Assembly: GCF_003574675.1 (NCBI RefSeq)
Contig: NZ_QOAZ01000036.1
Location: forward strand, 1 to 34,099
From: Azohydromonas sediminis
GTDB taxonomy: Bacteria > Pseudomonadota > Gammaproteobacteria > Burkholderiales > Burkholderiaceae_C
Length of the DNA stretch: 34,099 bases
Direction of reading: 5' to 3'
Below, one piece after another: positions 1 through 6,869 of the stretch. The notes under the pieces are model-generated. The model saw only the letters and a list, made by a program, of their open reading frames with translations. It was not told the origin of the DNA and ran no database searches. The translations under genes were made by a program, and so were the position numbers. Numbering within the stretch: position 1 is the first letter of the stretch; the number at the start of each line of letters is the position of its first letter.

Positions 1-42
1 CTTGAACTCGGCCGTGTACTCCTGCTTCGGAATTCTCTTCAT
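1..42 (-). CDS. IS3-family transposase OrfA, first 14 codons
   Basis: Only the N-terminus (MKRIPKQEYTAEFK) is inside the window; the gene runs off the left edge. In IS3-family elements OrfA supplies the DNA-binding helix-turn-helix and is joined to the DDE domain of OrfB by programmed frameshifting. The assignment rests on recognising this characteristic start, so the subgroup cannot be named. Confidence 0.6.
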   Translation of the reverse strand, partial: MKRIPKQEYTAEFK

Positions 43-108
43 CTCTCGTCCTTCAGGTCTCGATGCTAACCATCGGCTCCTGGAAGACGAAAAACGGCGG
101 GCAGCTCA
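1..108 (-). mobile_element. IS3-family insertion sequence, left part cut by window edge
   Basis: Read on the minus strand, bases 42 to 1 encode MKRIPKQEYTAEFK, the typical start of an IS3-family OrfA (helix-turn-helix transposase subunit). A purine-rich AAGGA Shine-Dalgarno stands just before the ATG. The element end is inferred near position 108, because toxin-like coding sequence resumes there (residues THQF onward) and the minus strand begins with TGAGCTGCCC, compatible with the 5'-TG terminus of IS3-family ends. The exact boundary and the target duplication cannot be fixed, since the other end lies outside the window. Confidence 0.6.
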
Positions 109-493
109 CGCACCAGTTCTCGTCGCGTGCCAACGCGTTCGTCGAGCAAAGCGGCGTGCAGGTGGCCACCTGCCCCATCGTCGAGAACGGCGTCGTGCGG
201 GTGATGAGCCTGCCCGCCTACGGGCGGCGCGGCGGCGTGTCGATGCACCTGGTGCGCGAGCGCCTGCGCGACGCCTGCGCCGCGCTCGACCACGAGTTCT
301 GGCCCGACGACATTTCCTTGCGTGACGACCGGCGCTTCGACTTCTCGCGCGTGCAAGGCCACAATTCCAGATCACGGACCTGTACCTGCTGGCGCTGGCG
401 GTCGAGCACGGTGGCCGCCTGGTCAGCTTCGACCAGGCGATCGCCTTGTCGAGCGTTCGCGGCGCCATGGCTCGGCACCTGCACCTGCTCTGA
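109..493 (+). pseudogene. PIN-domain (VapC-type) toxin relic, 5' end lost and frameshifted
   Basis: From about 108 one frame reads THQFSSRANAFVEQSG, then ATCPIVENGVVRVM and FWPDDISLRDD, which are core blocks of PIN-domain VapC-type ribonuclease toxins. The family's QITDLYLLALAVEHGGRLVSFD block, carrying the late acidic active-site residue, continues in another frame from 368 to the TGA at 491-493. A net +2 (or -1) shift therefore lies between about 350 and 368. The N-terminal strand with the first catalytic aspartate is missing because the IS3-family element at 1-108 replaces it. No antitoxin gene is visible. The gene is a non-functional remnant of a type II toxin-antitoxin module. Confidence 0.65.
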
Positions 494-568
494 CGTCCCG
501 CGCCGCAGCAGGAGCAGGCGCGACGACCACGTCGGAGCTCACCACGGACTCACCGCCAGGCACCGCGC

Positions 569-750
569 GAACGTCTCCCAGTCTGGGACCAGCATGTCGC
601 CGCGGCAAGTGATCGCGGTCGGCCAACCTCGTACCCGCCGCCCACCTTGCGGCCGCGCTGCGAACCAACGGCATCGCGGTGCTCTACACGAACGACGGCG
701 ACTTTCGCACGTTCGCGTTCCTGGACGTGCGGGACCCCGTGGCGGGTTGA
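569..750 (+). pseudogene. second PIN-domain toxin relic (C-terminal part), frameshifted
   Basis: Bases 622-750 translate as ANLVPAAHLAAALRTNGI followed by VLYTNDGDFRTFAFLDVRDP and a stop. This is the C-terminal half of a VapC-type PIN domain: helix with NLVPxAHLA, then the acidic TxDxDFR motif. The preceding helix (ERLPVWDQHVAAASDRGR, from 569) is in another frame, so a one-base loss near 619-621 has broken the gene. It differs in sequence from the relic at 109-493, so it is a separate toxin gene rather than its tail. Nothing recognisable lies between 494 and 568. Confidence 0.5.
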
Positions 751-770
751 CGGCACCGGAACGCAAGTGT

Positions 771-808
771 CGGCCGGATGCCGGCGCCGGTTCTCGCATC
801 CGGCGGCC
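771..808. repeat. REP-like hairpin beside the RAYT gene
   Basis: CGGCCGGATGC at 771-781 pairs almost perfectly with GCATCCGGCGGCC at 796-808 around a GC-rich loop. It lies just 3' of the REP-associated tyrosine transposase gene (818-1684, minus strand). RAYT proteins act on REP/BIME hairpins of this kind, and the position also allows a role as transcription terminator, although no T-tract follows. Only one copy is visible here. Confidence 0.4.
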
Positions 809-817
809 CCTGGCCGG

Positions 818-1684
818 TCAGCGCCGCCCCTCCGCGCGCGCGATGAGTTGGCTCACGCGCGCGCCGCTCAGGCCGAGCTCGCGGCCGATGGCCGCCATCG
901 TCAGGCCGCCTTCGCGGTGCGCGCGCAGCACCGCCTCCTCGCGCGTGGCGCACACCGCCAGCCAGTGCGCCAGCCCGCGGGCCGGCGTGCGCTGGGCGCG
1001 CGGAACCTCCTGCGCCGCCAGGCGCTGCGCCTCGGCGCGGGCCTGCATCCGCTCGACGAAGCGCTCGTCGCCCAGGTAGATCTGCTGCCGCAGACCGGTG
1101 GACCACAGAGGCGTGTCGCGCCCGGCGTCGACCCAGGCGGCGTAGGCGCCGGCGGCGGCGCGCCAGTCGGCCGCCGTCACCGGCACGCGGCCCAGCAGCA
1201 GCGCGTGCACCACGCCACCGCCCAGCCACGGCGGAGCCTGCGCCGCGCCGGTCAGCGCCCGGTAGCTCGACCACGCCCAGTCGCCGGGCGCGGCCACCAT
1301 GCGCGCGCGCACCGGGTTCAGGTCGACATACCGGCACACCGCCAGCAGGTAGGCCTCGCGATCAACCAGGATGGCCTTGAAGCGCCCCTGGAACACGTGC
1401 CCCACCTTGCCGTGGCGGCGGTTGAAGCGCTGCGTGTAGACGCCGTTGACGTGGCGCATCAGCGCGCTGAGGTTGCCGTGGCGCGTGGCGACCACCAGGT
1501 GGTAGTGGTTGCCCATCAGGCAGTAGGCGTGCACGTCCGCCTCGAAGCGCTCGCAGCCCAGCGCCAGCACGTCCAGGAACGCGAGCCGGTCGGCGTCGTC
1601 GGCAAAGATCGGCTCGCGCCGATCGCCTCGGGAGGTGACGTGGTAGAGCGCGTCGGGGAAGTCGATGCGCAGCGGGCGGGTCAT
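818..1684 (-). CDS. REP-associated tyrosine transposase (RAYT, Y1/HUH superfamily)
   Basis: The 288-residue protein has the Y1_Tnp-type fold seen in REP-associated tyrosine transposases (TnpA_REP). The N-terminal block is YHVTSRGDRREPIF (14-27), the metal-binding HUH motif is H60-Y61-H62 (GNHYHLV), the likely nucleophile is Tyr83 in NGVYTQRFNRRHG, and the family's GHVFQGRFKAI and YVDLNPVRARMV blocks follow. The C-terminus has a helix-turn-helix (AAIGRELGLSGARVSQLI). ATG at 1684 (MTRPLRIDFPDALYHV) is the family start. However, the frame stays open upstream into a truncated amidohydrolase up to 1957, so a fused 379-residue product is formally possible. RAYTs nick and rejoin single-stranded REP hairpins. 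The gene looks intact. Confidence 0.88.
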   Translation of the reverse strand: MTRPLRIDFPDALYHVTSRGDRREPIFADDADRLAFLDVLALGCERFEADVHAYCLMGNHYHLVVATRHGNLSALMRHVNGVYTQRFNRRHGKVGHVFQGRFKAILVDREAYLLAVCRYVDLNPVRARMVAAPGDWAWSSYRALTGAAQAPPWLGGGVVHALLLGRVPVTAADWRAAAGAYAAWVDAGRDTPLWSTGLRQQIYLGDERFVERMQARAEAQRLAAQEVPRAQRTPARGLAHWLAVCATREEAVLRAHREGGLTMAAIGRELGLSGARVSQLIARAEGRR

Positions 1685-1756
1685 GGACAGCTCGGGGCTG
1701 GTCGCTTCGGTGTAGGCGTGATTGTCGAGGGCTTTTGATTTAAGACCTGACCCCCA

Positions 1757-1957
1757 GGGCCGGCCGTAGCTCAGCGTCGAGTCCATGTGGAAGTGGGCGT
1801 CGACGAACGGCGGACTGACGAGCCAGCCACCGGCGTCGATCACCTCGACGCCGGGCGGGGCGTGCAGGTTCGGGCCGACGGCCGCGATGCGGCCGTGCTC
1901 GACGAGCAGATCGACGCCGGTGCGGCCGTCGGGGAGGGTGGCGTTTTGCAGCAGCAT
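1757..1957 (-). pseudogene. amidohydrolase (cytosine-deaminase-like) N-terminal fragment truncated by RAYT insertion
   Basis: From ATG 1957 the frame encodes 67 residues of a metal-dependent amidohydrolase: the small N-terminal beta domain (VDLLVEHGRIAAVGPNL, VIDAGGWLVSPPFVD) ending in the metal-binding HxH of DAHFHMDSTLSYG. Homology stops at the proline encoded at 1757-1759. Next comes GGGGTCAGGTCTTAAATC-type sequence, then the RAYT gene in the same frame. The rest of the TIM barrel, with the other metal ligands and the catalytic acid, is absent from the window, so the enzyme is dead. Cytosine deaminase or a related N-deacylase are equally possible. Confidence 0.7.
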
Positions 1958-2123
1958 GGCGCGAGGCTACCGACTACTGACTACTGGTCACTCACCACGA
2001 TCACCACGATGAATACCGACGAATCCATCCTGGTCGCCACGGAACGACGGCAGACGAAGGAGGCGAATTCGATAAAGCAGCCGGCTTCCAGTCTGCAAGC
2101 CCAATCCAAGGTCGTGCCGCCTC
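1958..2123. other. intergenic stretch with short simple repeats
   Basis: No convincing gene is present. Positions 1970-1988 contain a short tandem repeat (gactactgactactgg-like), and 1993-2011 repeats the unit accacgat. The promoter of the truncated amidohydrolase should have lain here on the minus strand, but no clear -35/-10 pair is visible. Confidence 0.4.
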
Positions 2124-3800
2124 TCACGATGGGTACCGAATTGCACGCAAGGCAGGGTAGCGTTCCCCCAGGCTGACCCAGGCAATCCGACCCTCGTCGC
2201 ATCTGGGCCTTGGATGAATGAGGCAAAGCCGTTCGAGCGTAAGCGCTGCAGTCGCTGGCTCCCCATTCAGTCCTGCAGCCAAGGCATAGCGCAAGAGCAC
2301 CGGGGGATACCCGAAGCGCTCTGCCACGCGACGCATCGCCTGCAAATCCTCGGCTGTCATGTTGGGCCGCGCCTCAGTGCGAGCGAACTCCAGGAACGCT
2401 TGCAGCTGGTCGAGAACGCGCAGCGTCGGCGCCGGCGTCTCGATCGCACGTACCCCGATGCGCGCAGACTCCAAACGCAAAATGCGGTGGTTCTGTTCGG
2501 CCTCCAGATAGTCCACCGCAACCACCGACAGCACCGCCGCCAAGCCAACACCTGCCATCGGCAACAGCGGCGCCGGCCATTTTGGCTCGGTCTCGATGGT
2601 GTTCAGCGCGTGGATCGCGCCGATGAACAACCCCATCGGCACCAAGAAATAGGCGTACTCGAGCGGGAATTCGAGGTTGGCGTGGATGAGTAAGCCCGAG
2701 ACTGCCGCCAGCAGCCACACCGCCCTGGGTTCGCGAACCCCGGCATAAAGACGCAACAGCGCCGCCGCTCCCAACAAGAGGATCAGCGAACCGACCCCCA
2801 GGCCATTCCAGACCAAAAGGTCCAGAACAACGTTGTGACTGTGCTCGAAGTGCGCCCCGACAGGCGGGTGCCGCGTAGCCACTGCTTGCTGGGCTGCCGA
2901 CACCTGCTGCCAACCGTACCCCGTCCAGGGACGTTGCCAGACCGCATCGACCATCGCGAGCCAAAGCGGCGGGCGCTTGCCGGCCTGCAGCTGTTCGCCC
3001 ACCGCACGCGCCGGTCCCAAGTCGGCATGTTCGGCCAACAGCGGCCACGCCACCACGAAGAGCGCGAACACCGCTGCCAGCCACGCGATCCTGCGCGCAC
3101 CGGTCTTCAAGGGAATCCGCGAGCCGCAGTACCACGCCAGCGCCAGCAGCGCGAAGATCTGCAACCAACCCGTGCGAGATCCGCTGACGGCCATGCCCCA
3201 CAACAGCGAAGCGGCGATCGCGACGAAGACAGACGTTCGCAGCTGCCCCATCTCCCGCAGCAGCGCGGCGGCACAGATCCCCAGGAAAGCGATGGTGGAG
3301 TAGTGGTTCGGCTGCGCGACGTTCGCGAACGGGCGGCCCGACGGCGGCAAGTCGACAACCCACATGCCAAACGCAGTGACACCTGCCCATTGCATCAAGG
3401 CAATCGCCGTGGAGGCGACGGCACCAACCACCGTGCCGCCGGCCAGTGCCACGATGAAAGAGTCCCGCGCTTGTACGTTGGAAGAACCCGCCCACCCGAT
3501 CCCGACGGCAATCGCGACGCCGAATGCCACCACGTACCAGCCCGCCATGAGGGCATCCCCGCCATACGTCATCAGACCGGTCATCGATTGGACAGCGATG
3601 GCGCCCAGTGCCACGAGCAGCGCGGCGGACCACAACGCAGGCACGTCGAACCGGCGCTGGCAGCACATCGCCGCCAGCGCAAGTGTGGCCAACGCCCATC
3701 CGTCTTGCCACGCCGACGTCCAAGGCGGATAGTGGTTGGGCAACAGCCACGCCAACGGCACGGCCGCAGCAGGTGCAGTGGCAAGCACGAAACGGGGCAT
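2124..3800 (-). CDS. pglL: PglL/PilO-type protein O-oligosaccharyltransferase (Wzy_C family)
   Basis: This 558-residue polytopic inner-membrane protein fits O-oligosaccharyltransferases that move lipid-linked glycans onto pilins and other periplasmic proteins. Visible landmarks are an N-terminal LPNHYPPW motif (20-27), the PglL_A-type block NVAQPNHYST (160-169), GSRTGW (207-212), and the Wzy_C signature FEHSHNVVLDLLVWNG (318-333) with the conserved His in a large periplasmic loop. About ten hydrophobic segments are followed by a soluble C-terminal tail of roughly 130 residues. The gene lies directly downstream of and co-oriented with the pilin gene, 66 bp away, the classic arrangement for a pilin-dedicated enzyme. 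No Shine-Dalgarno precedes ATG 3800. Instead the pilin terminator and its T-tract abut it, so expression probably depends on read-through. WaaL or Wzy is the alternative, but context favours PglL. Confidence 0.88.
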   Translation of the reverse strand: MPRFVLATAPAAAVPLAWLLPNHYPPWTSAWQDGWALATLALAAMCCQRRFDVPALWSAALLVALGAIAVQSMTGLMTYGGDALMAGWYVVAFGVAIAVGIGWAGSSNVQARDSFIVALAGGTVVGAVASTAIALMQWAGVTAFGMWVVDLPPSGRPFANVAQPNHYSTIAFLGICAAALLREMGQLRTSVFVAIAASLLWGMAVSGSRTGWLQIFALLALAWYCGSRIPLKTGARRIAWLAAVFALFVVAWPLLAEHADLGPARAVGEQLQAGKRPPLWLAMVDAVWQRPWTGYGWQQVSAAQQAVATRHPPVGAHFEHSHNVVLDLLVWNGLGVGSLILLLGAAALLRLYAGVREPRAVWLLAAVSGLLIHANLEFPLEYAYFLVPMGLFIGAIHALNTIETEPKWPAPLLPMAGVGLAAVLSVVAVDYLEAEQNHRILRLESARIGVRAIETPAPTLRVLDQLQAFLEFARTEARPNMTAEDLQAMRRVAERFGYPPVLLRYALAAGLNGEPATAALTLERLCLIHPRPRCDEGRIAWVSLGERYPALRAIRYPS

Positions 3801-3803
3801 GGT

Positions 3804-3835
3804 GAAAAAGGAAAAAGGGCAGCTCAGCTGCCCTT
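3804..3835 (-). terminator. rho-independent terminator after pilA, abutting the pglL start
   Basis: AAGGGCAGC at 3815-3823 pairs perfectly with GCTGCCCTT at 3827-3835 around a 3-nt loop. On the minus strand the stem is followed by CCCTTTTTCCTTTTTC, a strong U-rich tail ending 4 nt before the pglL ATG (3800). It should end most pilin transcripts and let a minority continue into the glycosyltransferase. Confidence 0.85.
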
Positions 3836-3866
3836 CGTCAAACGCTACGAGGCGTGTCGAAGATCG

Positions 3867-4331
3867 TCAGTTGCCCTTGCACGAACCCGGCAGATACTTG
3901 GCCGGAATCGTCGTGCCGTCGCCCGTGTTACCACAACGCCACGAGGCAATCAAGCCGCCGGCCACAGGGTCACCACCACCGTCCGCGAGCGGCCTGAGAG
4001 TCAGAACCTGGTCATCGATGTCGGCCGCAATATTTTGTGCCGTGACCGTGATCATCCCCTTGTCGTTGGTGTCGATCGACTTCACGTACTTCGAGGTCGA
4101 ACTCGCGCTCTCGCAACCCCATGCGCCCGCGGCGGGCAAGCTGCCGCTAGCGGACTGAATCACTTCGGTGATCGACGTCCGGCACGCCGAAGCCGCCAGC
4201 ACGATTTCGCTGACCTTGGCACGCTTCGTGTAGTCCTGATACGCCGGCAGCGCGACCGCGGCCAGGATGCCGATGATCGCGACGACGATCATCAGTTCGA
4301 TCAGCGTGAAACCTTGTTGCACTCGCTTCAT
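3867..4331 (-). CDS. pilA: type IV pilin major subunit (PilA-like prepilin)
   Basis: The 154-residue prepilin has a short leader MKRVQQG cut before Phe8 by prepilin peptidase. The hydrophobic N-methylated helix follows ([20 protein letters not shown]), with the essential Glu at mature position 5. The globular domain has four cysteines (C50, C73, C133, C151), which suggest two disulfides, one in the alpha-beta loop and one closing the C-terminal D-region. The C-terminus PGSCKGN places a serine beside the last cysteine. Start ATG 4331 has an AAAGGAG ribosome site. A sigma-54 promoter stands 50-65 bp upstream and a strong terminator lies downstream. The following gene is a PglL-type transferase, so this pilin is the likely glycosylation substrate. 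No other pilus assembly gene is in the window. Confidence 0.93.
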   Translation of the reverse strand: MKRVQQGFTLIELMIVVAIIGILAAVALPAYQDYTKRAKVSEIVLAASACRTSITEVIQSASGSLPAAGAWGCESASSTSKYVKSIDTNDKGMITVTAQNIAADIDDQVLTLRPLADGGGDPVAGGLIASWRCGNTGDGTTIPAKYLPGSCKGN

Positions 4332-4380
4332 GAATCGCTCCTTTGCGATGGGGGGTCAAGGACAGGGACGGCTTGCCTCA

Positions 4381-4396
4381 TGCGAAGGCCGTGCCA
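4381..4396 (-). promoter_or_regulatory. sigma-54 (RpoN) promoter of pilA
   Basis: The minus strand reads TGGCACGGCCTTCGCA, a match to TGGCACG-N4-TTGCA with one mismatch and the exact invariant GG-N10-GC spacing. Initiation about 12 nt downstream (near 4371) would give a 5' UTR of roughly 40 nt ending in the AAAGGAG site of pilA. Pilin genes in Pseudomonas and many betaproteobacteria use RpoN with the PilS/PilR two-component activator. A PilR site further upstream was not identified. Confidence 0.8.
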
Positions 4397-4723
4397 GCCC
4401 CGCGTGCGGGCGCATTCGTGACGCAGCTCACGCGGCGGCGCGCCCGGATGCGCAGCAGCTGACCAAACGCGTCACCCGCGGCCGACCGGCTGTGCCGCGC
4501 GCCGACGAAACGCGTCACTCGTCGCACGGCGCGGTCGGCGCCGCGGGCCTTGGCCGGGCCCATCACGCGTGGCCCCTCGACGCGCTGTGCCAGCGCCATC
4601 GCCACGAGGCGCTGGCGCCCGAACGACGTAAAGACGCGCGCCAGTTGCAGGCCGTCCAACGCCTGCCGAAGGCCGCGTCGGCGACGCGGTGCGGCCACCC
4701 CGCCGGTCGGAAAGCCGGCGGGG
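4397..4723. other. gene-poor stretch between pilA promoter and ATPase relic
   Basis: No recognisable gene is present. An 11-bp unit AAACGCGTCAC occurs twice about 45 bp apart (near 4465 and 4509). A minus-strand frame from 4743 to 4378 (121 codons, Arg-rich, low complexity) has high GC3. It matches nothing I recognise, and it overlaps both the ATPase stop and the sigma-54 promoter, so I do not call it. Upstream activator sites for the pilA promoter would be expected in 4400-4550. Confidence 0.4.
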
Positions 4724-5409
4724 TCAGGTGCCGGCCAAGGCACCTGCCAAATCGTTCAAGCCCACGACCTCGACGCGGGGCTCGAGCGGATAGCGCCGCG
4801 CCACGGGCGCCACGACGAACGCGCGTTCCAGTCGCAGGTCTTCCGGCGCCTGCCAGAGGCCGCGCGCCGGACGGGGCGCCGCCGAGAACTCGACTGCGAA
4901 GCCGACGCGCCGGCCGCGGTGCTCGACGACGAGGTCGATCTCGGCGCCCGCCGCGGTGCGGTAGAAGCCGAGCGTCGCGTCGGCTGGCATCGCGCCGGCC
5001 ACCTGCTCGACGACGAATCCTTCCCACGATGCGCCAGCCACGGGGTGGCCCTGCAGCGCGGCGACGTCGGTGATGCCCAGCAACGCGTGCAGCAGCCCGC
5101 TGTCGCGCACGTACACCTTCGGTGATTTGACGAGCCGCTTGCCCACGTTGGGCCGCACTGGCTGCAGGCGGCGCACCATCAGCGCGTCGACCAGCGTGTC
5201 CAGGTACCGGCCGATGGTGGTGTGCGCCGCGCCGCCCAGCGCGGCGCGGTCGGACTCGCGCTCGAGGTCGAAGAAGGCCGCCCCCGGGTGGCGCGCCGCG
5301 ACGGCGCGCGCCAGCGTGGTCTTGCCCCCTGCCGCGGACCGACGAGCACCACGGCCGGGAAGCGGCGCAGACGCTCCTGCAACGTGTGCTCGGCCTGGCG
5401 GGGCAGCAT
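4724..5409 (-). pseudogene. AAA ATPase with DUF4143 domain, frameshifted and internally deleted
   Basis: ATG 5409 opens a typical AAA_14/DUF4143 ATPase start (MLPRQAEHTLQERLRRFPAV, then VLVGPRQ). The Walker A motif is broken: a one-base loss after GPRQ means GKTTLARAVAARHPG continues only in the next frame. That frame runs DLERESDRAAL and jumps straight to HTTIGRYLDTLVDALMVRRL, so about 150 residues with Walker B and the rest of the ATPase core are missing. The C-terminal DUF4143 part remains well preserved (KSPKVYVRDSGLLHALLGI, ASWEGFVVEQ, FYRTAAGAEIDLVVE with its nuclease-like EIDLV motif) to the stop at 4724-4726. Such proteins are usually about 400 residues. An ISL3-family element sits 25 bp upstream of the start. 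Confidence 0.8.
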
Positions 5410-5433
5410 GGTTGCACGTTGAGCGGCGCACGC

Positions 5434-5441
5434 TCAATTTG
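5434..5441. repeat. left copy of 8-bp target-site duplication (TCAATTTG)
   Basis: TCAATTTG directly precedes the left inverted repeat and recurs exactly at 6870-6877 after the right inverted repeat. Eight base pairs is the usual duplication made by ISL3-family transposition. Confidence 0.9.
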
Positions 5442-5464
5442 GGCTCTGTTGAAAACCGAGTGGG

Positions 5465-6691
5465 TTACCGGGCATGAGGGTTGATGGCCGCGAAGTCGAG
5501 CTTGCCGGCGATCAAGAAGATGACGGTCTTGATGGTGTCGAAGCTGCTGAAGCCGCGAGCGCGGCGCTTGGCGGCCTGGAACAGGCCGTTGAGGGCTTCG
5601 AGGAAGCCGTTGGTCTGGCGAGTCTGAGCCCAGGCGACGATGCCCTCAAGGTGCCTGCGCACCATCGCGGCAACCTCCTTCATCGGCTCGACCTTGCTGC
5701 GCATGACGCAGGTGCACCAGTGCAGCAGCATCTGGCGCACGACGTTGATCTGCTTGCGCTCCAGGATCTCGCGCAATTGCTCTTTGTAGACCCAGGCGCG
5801 GGCGGTACGCACGCGTGTCATGCGGACGATCAGCGCATCGAGGTCGGCGGCGGCCTCGGGCTTGAGGGCGGCGCGATCCTTCAGCAGCGTCCAGCGCAGG
5901 CCCTTGAGAGACTTGTCGGCGCGCTGCTCGATGCGGCGCATTTTGTCCACCGCCGCGTTGGCGTGCCAGACGACGTGGAACTTATCGAACGTGATGCGCG
6001 CGTCGGGCAAGTGCTCGGTGCAGCCCTTGATGAACGCGGGCGACATGTCGATGCTGACCGACTCGATCCGCTCAGGCGGGCAGCCGTGTGCGGCCAGCTC
6101 TGCGGCGATGGTCTCGAGCGTCGATGCGTCGCGCCCAGCGGTAACGCACAGCACGCGGCGCTCGATGGCATCAGCGGCCAGGGTGATGTAGTCGTGGCCG
6201 CGGGCGCGCGAGGTCTCGTCGATGGCCAGGGCCTTGACCTGGCTGAAGTCGGCCGCCTCCAGCGCGAGCGTCACGTAGCGGCGGCACACCGCGAGCACGC
6301 GATACGCCGACTCGCCCACGATGCGCGCCACGGCCGCGAACGGCATCTGCTGCGCCAGCATCAGCACCAGCGCCTCGAACAGCAGCGTGAAGCCCGACAG
6401 CCGGCCGACAAACGGCGGCTTGATCAACTGCACCGAGCCGTCGGGCAGCTTCACCCGCGGCGTGCGCACCAGCAGGTGGCACTCGTGCTGGAAGAAGTTC
6501 AGGTGCCGGTACGTCTTGGTCACCGTGTCGTGCACCGGGTGCTCGCCATCGGCACCCTCAGCAGCGAAACGGGTGCCCGGCTCAAAGTCGATGCGCACGC
6601 TCAGCACCTTGTCCGCCTCGTCGAACTCCACGCCGGCCACGTACCACGGCCGTGCGATCCCCAGTGCCGTCTCGAACAGCTTGTCATGCAT
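5465..6691 (-). CDS. ISL3-family transposase
   Basis: This 408-residue DDE transposase has an N-terminal zinc-finger/HTH-like region, here diverged. The catalytic core places Asp158 in KALAIDETSRARGHDY, Asp215 in SVSIDMSPAFIKGC and a late Glu in NGFLEALNGLFQAAKRRARG, blocks typical of DDE_Tnp_ISL3. The frame is uninterrupted and of usual family length. ATG 6691 follows AGGGGCGACAC. A second in-frame choice is not evident, although another ATG lies 4 nt downstream out of frame. The stop codon overlaps the left inverted repeat. Confidence 0.93.
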   Translation of the reverse strand: MHDKLFETALGIARPWYVAGVEFDEADKVLSVRIDFEPGTRFAAEGADGEHPVHDTVTKTYRHLNFFQHECHLLVRTPRVKLPDGSVQLIKPPFVGRLSGFTLLFEALVLMLAQQMPFAAVARIVGESAYRVLAVCRRYVTLALEAADFSQVKALAIDETSRARGHDYITLAADAIERRVLCVTAGRDASTLETIAAELAAHGCPPERIESVSIDMSPAFIKGCTEHLPDARITFDKFHVVWHANAAVDKMRRIEQRADKSLKGLRWTLLKDRAALKPEAAADLDALIVRMTRVRTARAWVYKEQLREILERKQINVVRQMLLHWCTCVMRSKVEPMKEVAAMVRRHLEGIVAWAQTRQTNGFLEALNGLFQAAKRRARGFSSFDTIKTVIFLIAGKLDFAAINPHAR

Positions 6692-6705
6692 GTGTCGCCC
6701 CTGCT

Positions 6706-6746
6706 TGTGATGTCGAATGCGTCAGCCTGCCGCATTCGACATCACA
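6706..6746. promoter_or_regulatory. perfect 16-bp-arm hairpin upstream of the ISL3 transposase
   Basis: TGTGATGTCGAATGCG (6706-6721) and CGCATTCGACATCACA (6731-6746) are exact reverse complements around a 9-nt loop. The structure lies 15 bp before the transposase start on the transcribed side. It could block read-through transcription or translation from outside the element, or serve as an operator. A weaker inverted repeat (TCAAGGG/CCCTTGA, 6775-6811) lies further upstream. Confidence 0.6.
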
Positions 6747-6869
6747 CCAGCGTCGTCACGGCCGGCGCGCGGCCTCAAGGGTCCGCTTCGCCGGGCTGTC
6801 GCCCCCCCTTGACCCCGTGCGGCGGCCGAATTCCAGCCAAATCCTACCCACTCGAAATTAAAGAGAGGC

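Larger units (their letters stand above)
5442..6869 (-). mobile_element. complete ISL3-family insertion sequence (1428 bp)
   Basis: The element is bounded by imperfect 24-bp terminal inverted repeats. On the left GGCTCTGTTGAAAACCGAGTGGGT occupies 5442-5465. On the right (minus strand) a copy occupies 6846-6869. The two ends match at about 17-18 of 24 positions and share the block CGAGTGGGT. Exact 8-bp duplications TCAATTTG flank it. It carries one transposase gene and, upstream of it, a perfect 16-bp-arm hairpin. Intact ends, duplication and ORF indicate a recent insertion; it lies between the DUF4143 ATPase relic and the efflux operon. Confidence 0.93.

Noticed and set aside
63-1079. Long plus-strand open frame of 338 codons
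   Set aside because: Only its first third matches a protein family (the PIN relic). The rest is an Arg/Ala/Ser-rich shadow crossing the second relic and lying antisense to the RAYT gene.
1965-2015. Short repeats (gactactgactactgg, accacgat units) as a CRISPR-like or regulatory array
   Set aside because: Units are too short and too few, with no spacers.
4378-4743. 121-codon minus-strand frame between the pilA promoter and the ATPase relic
   Set aside because: GC3 is high but the translation is Arg-rich and unrecognisable, it overlaps the ATPase stop and the sigma-54 promoter, and there is no ribosome site.
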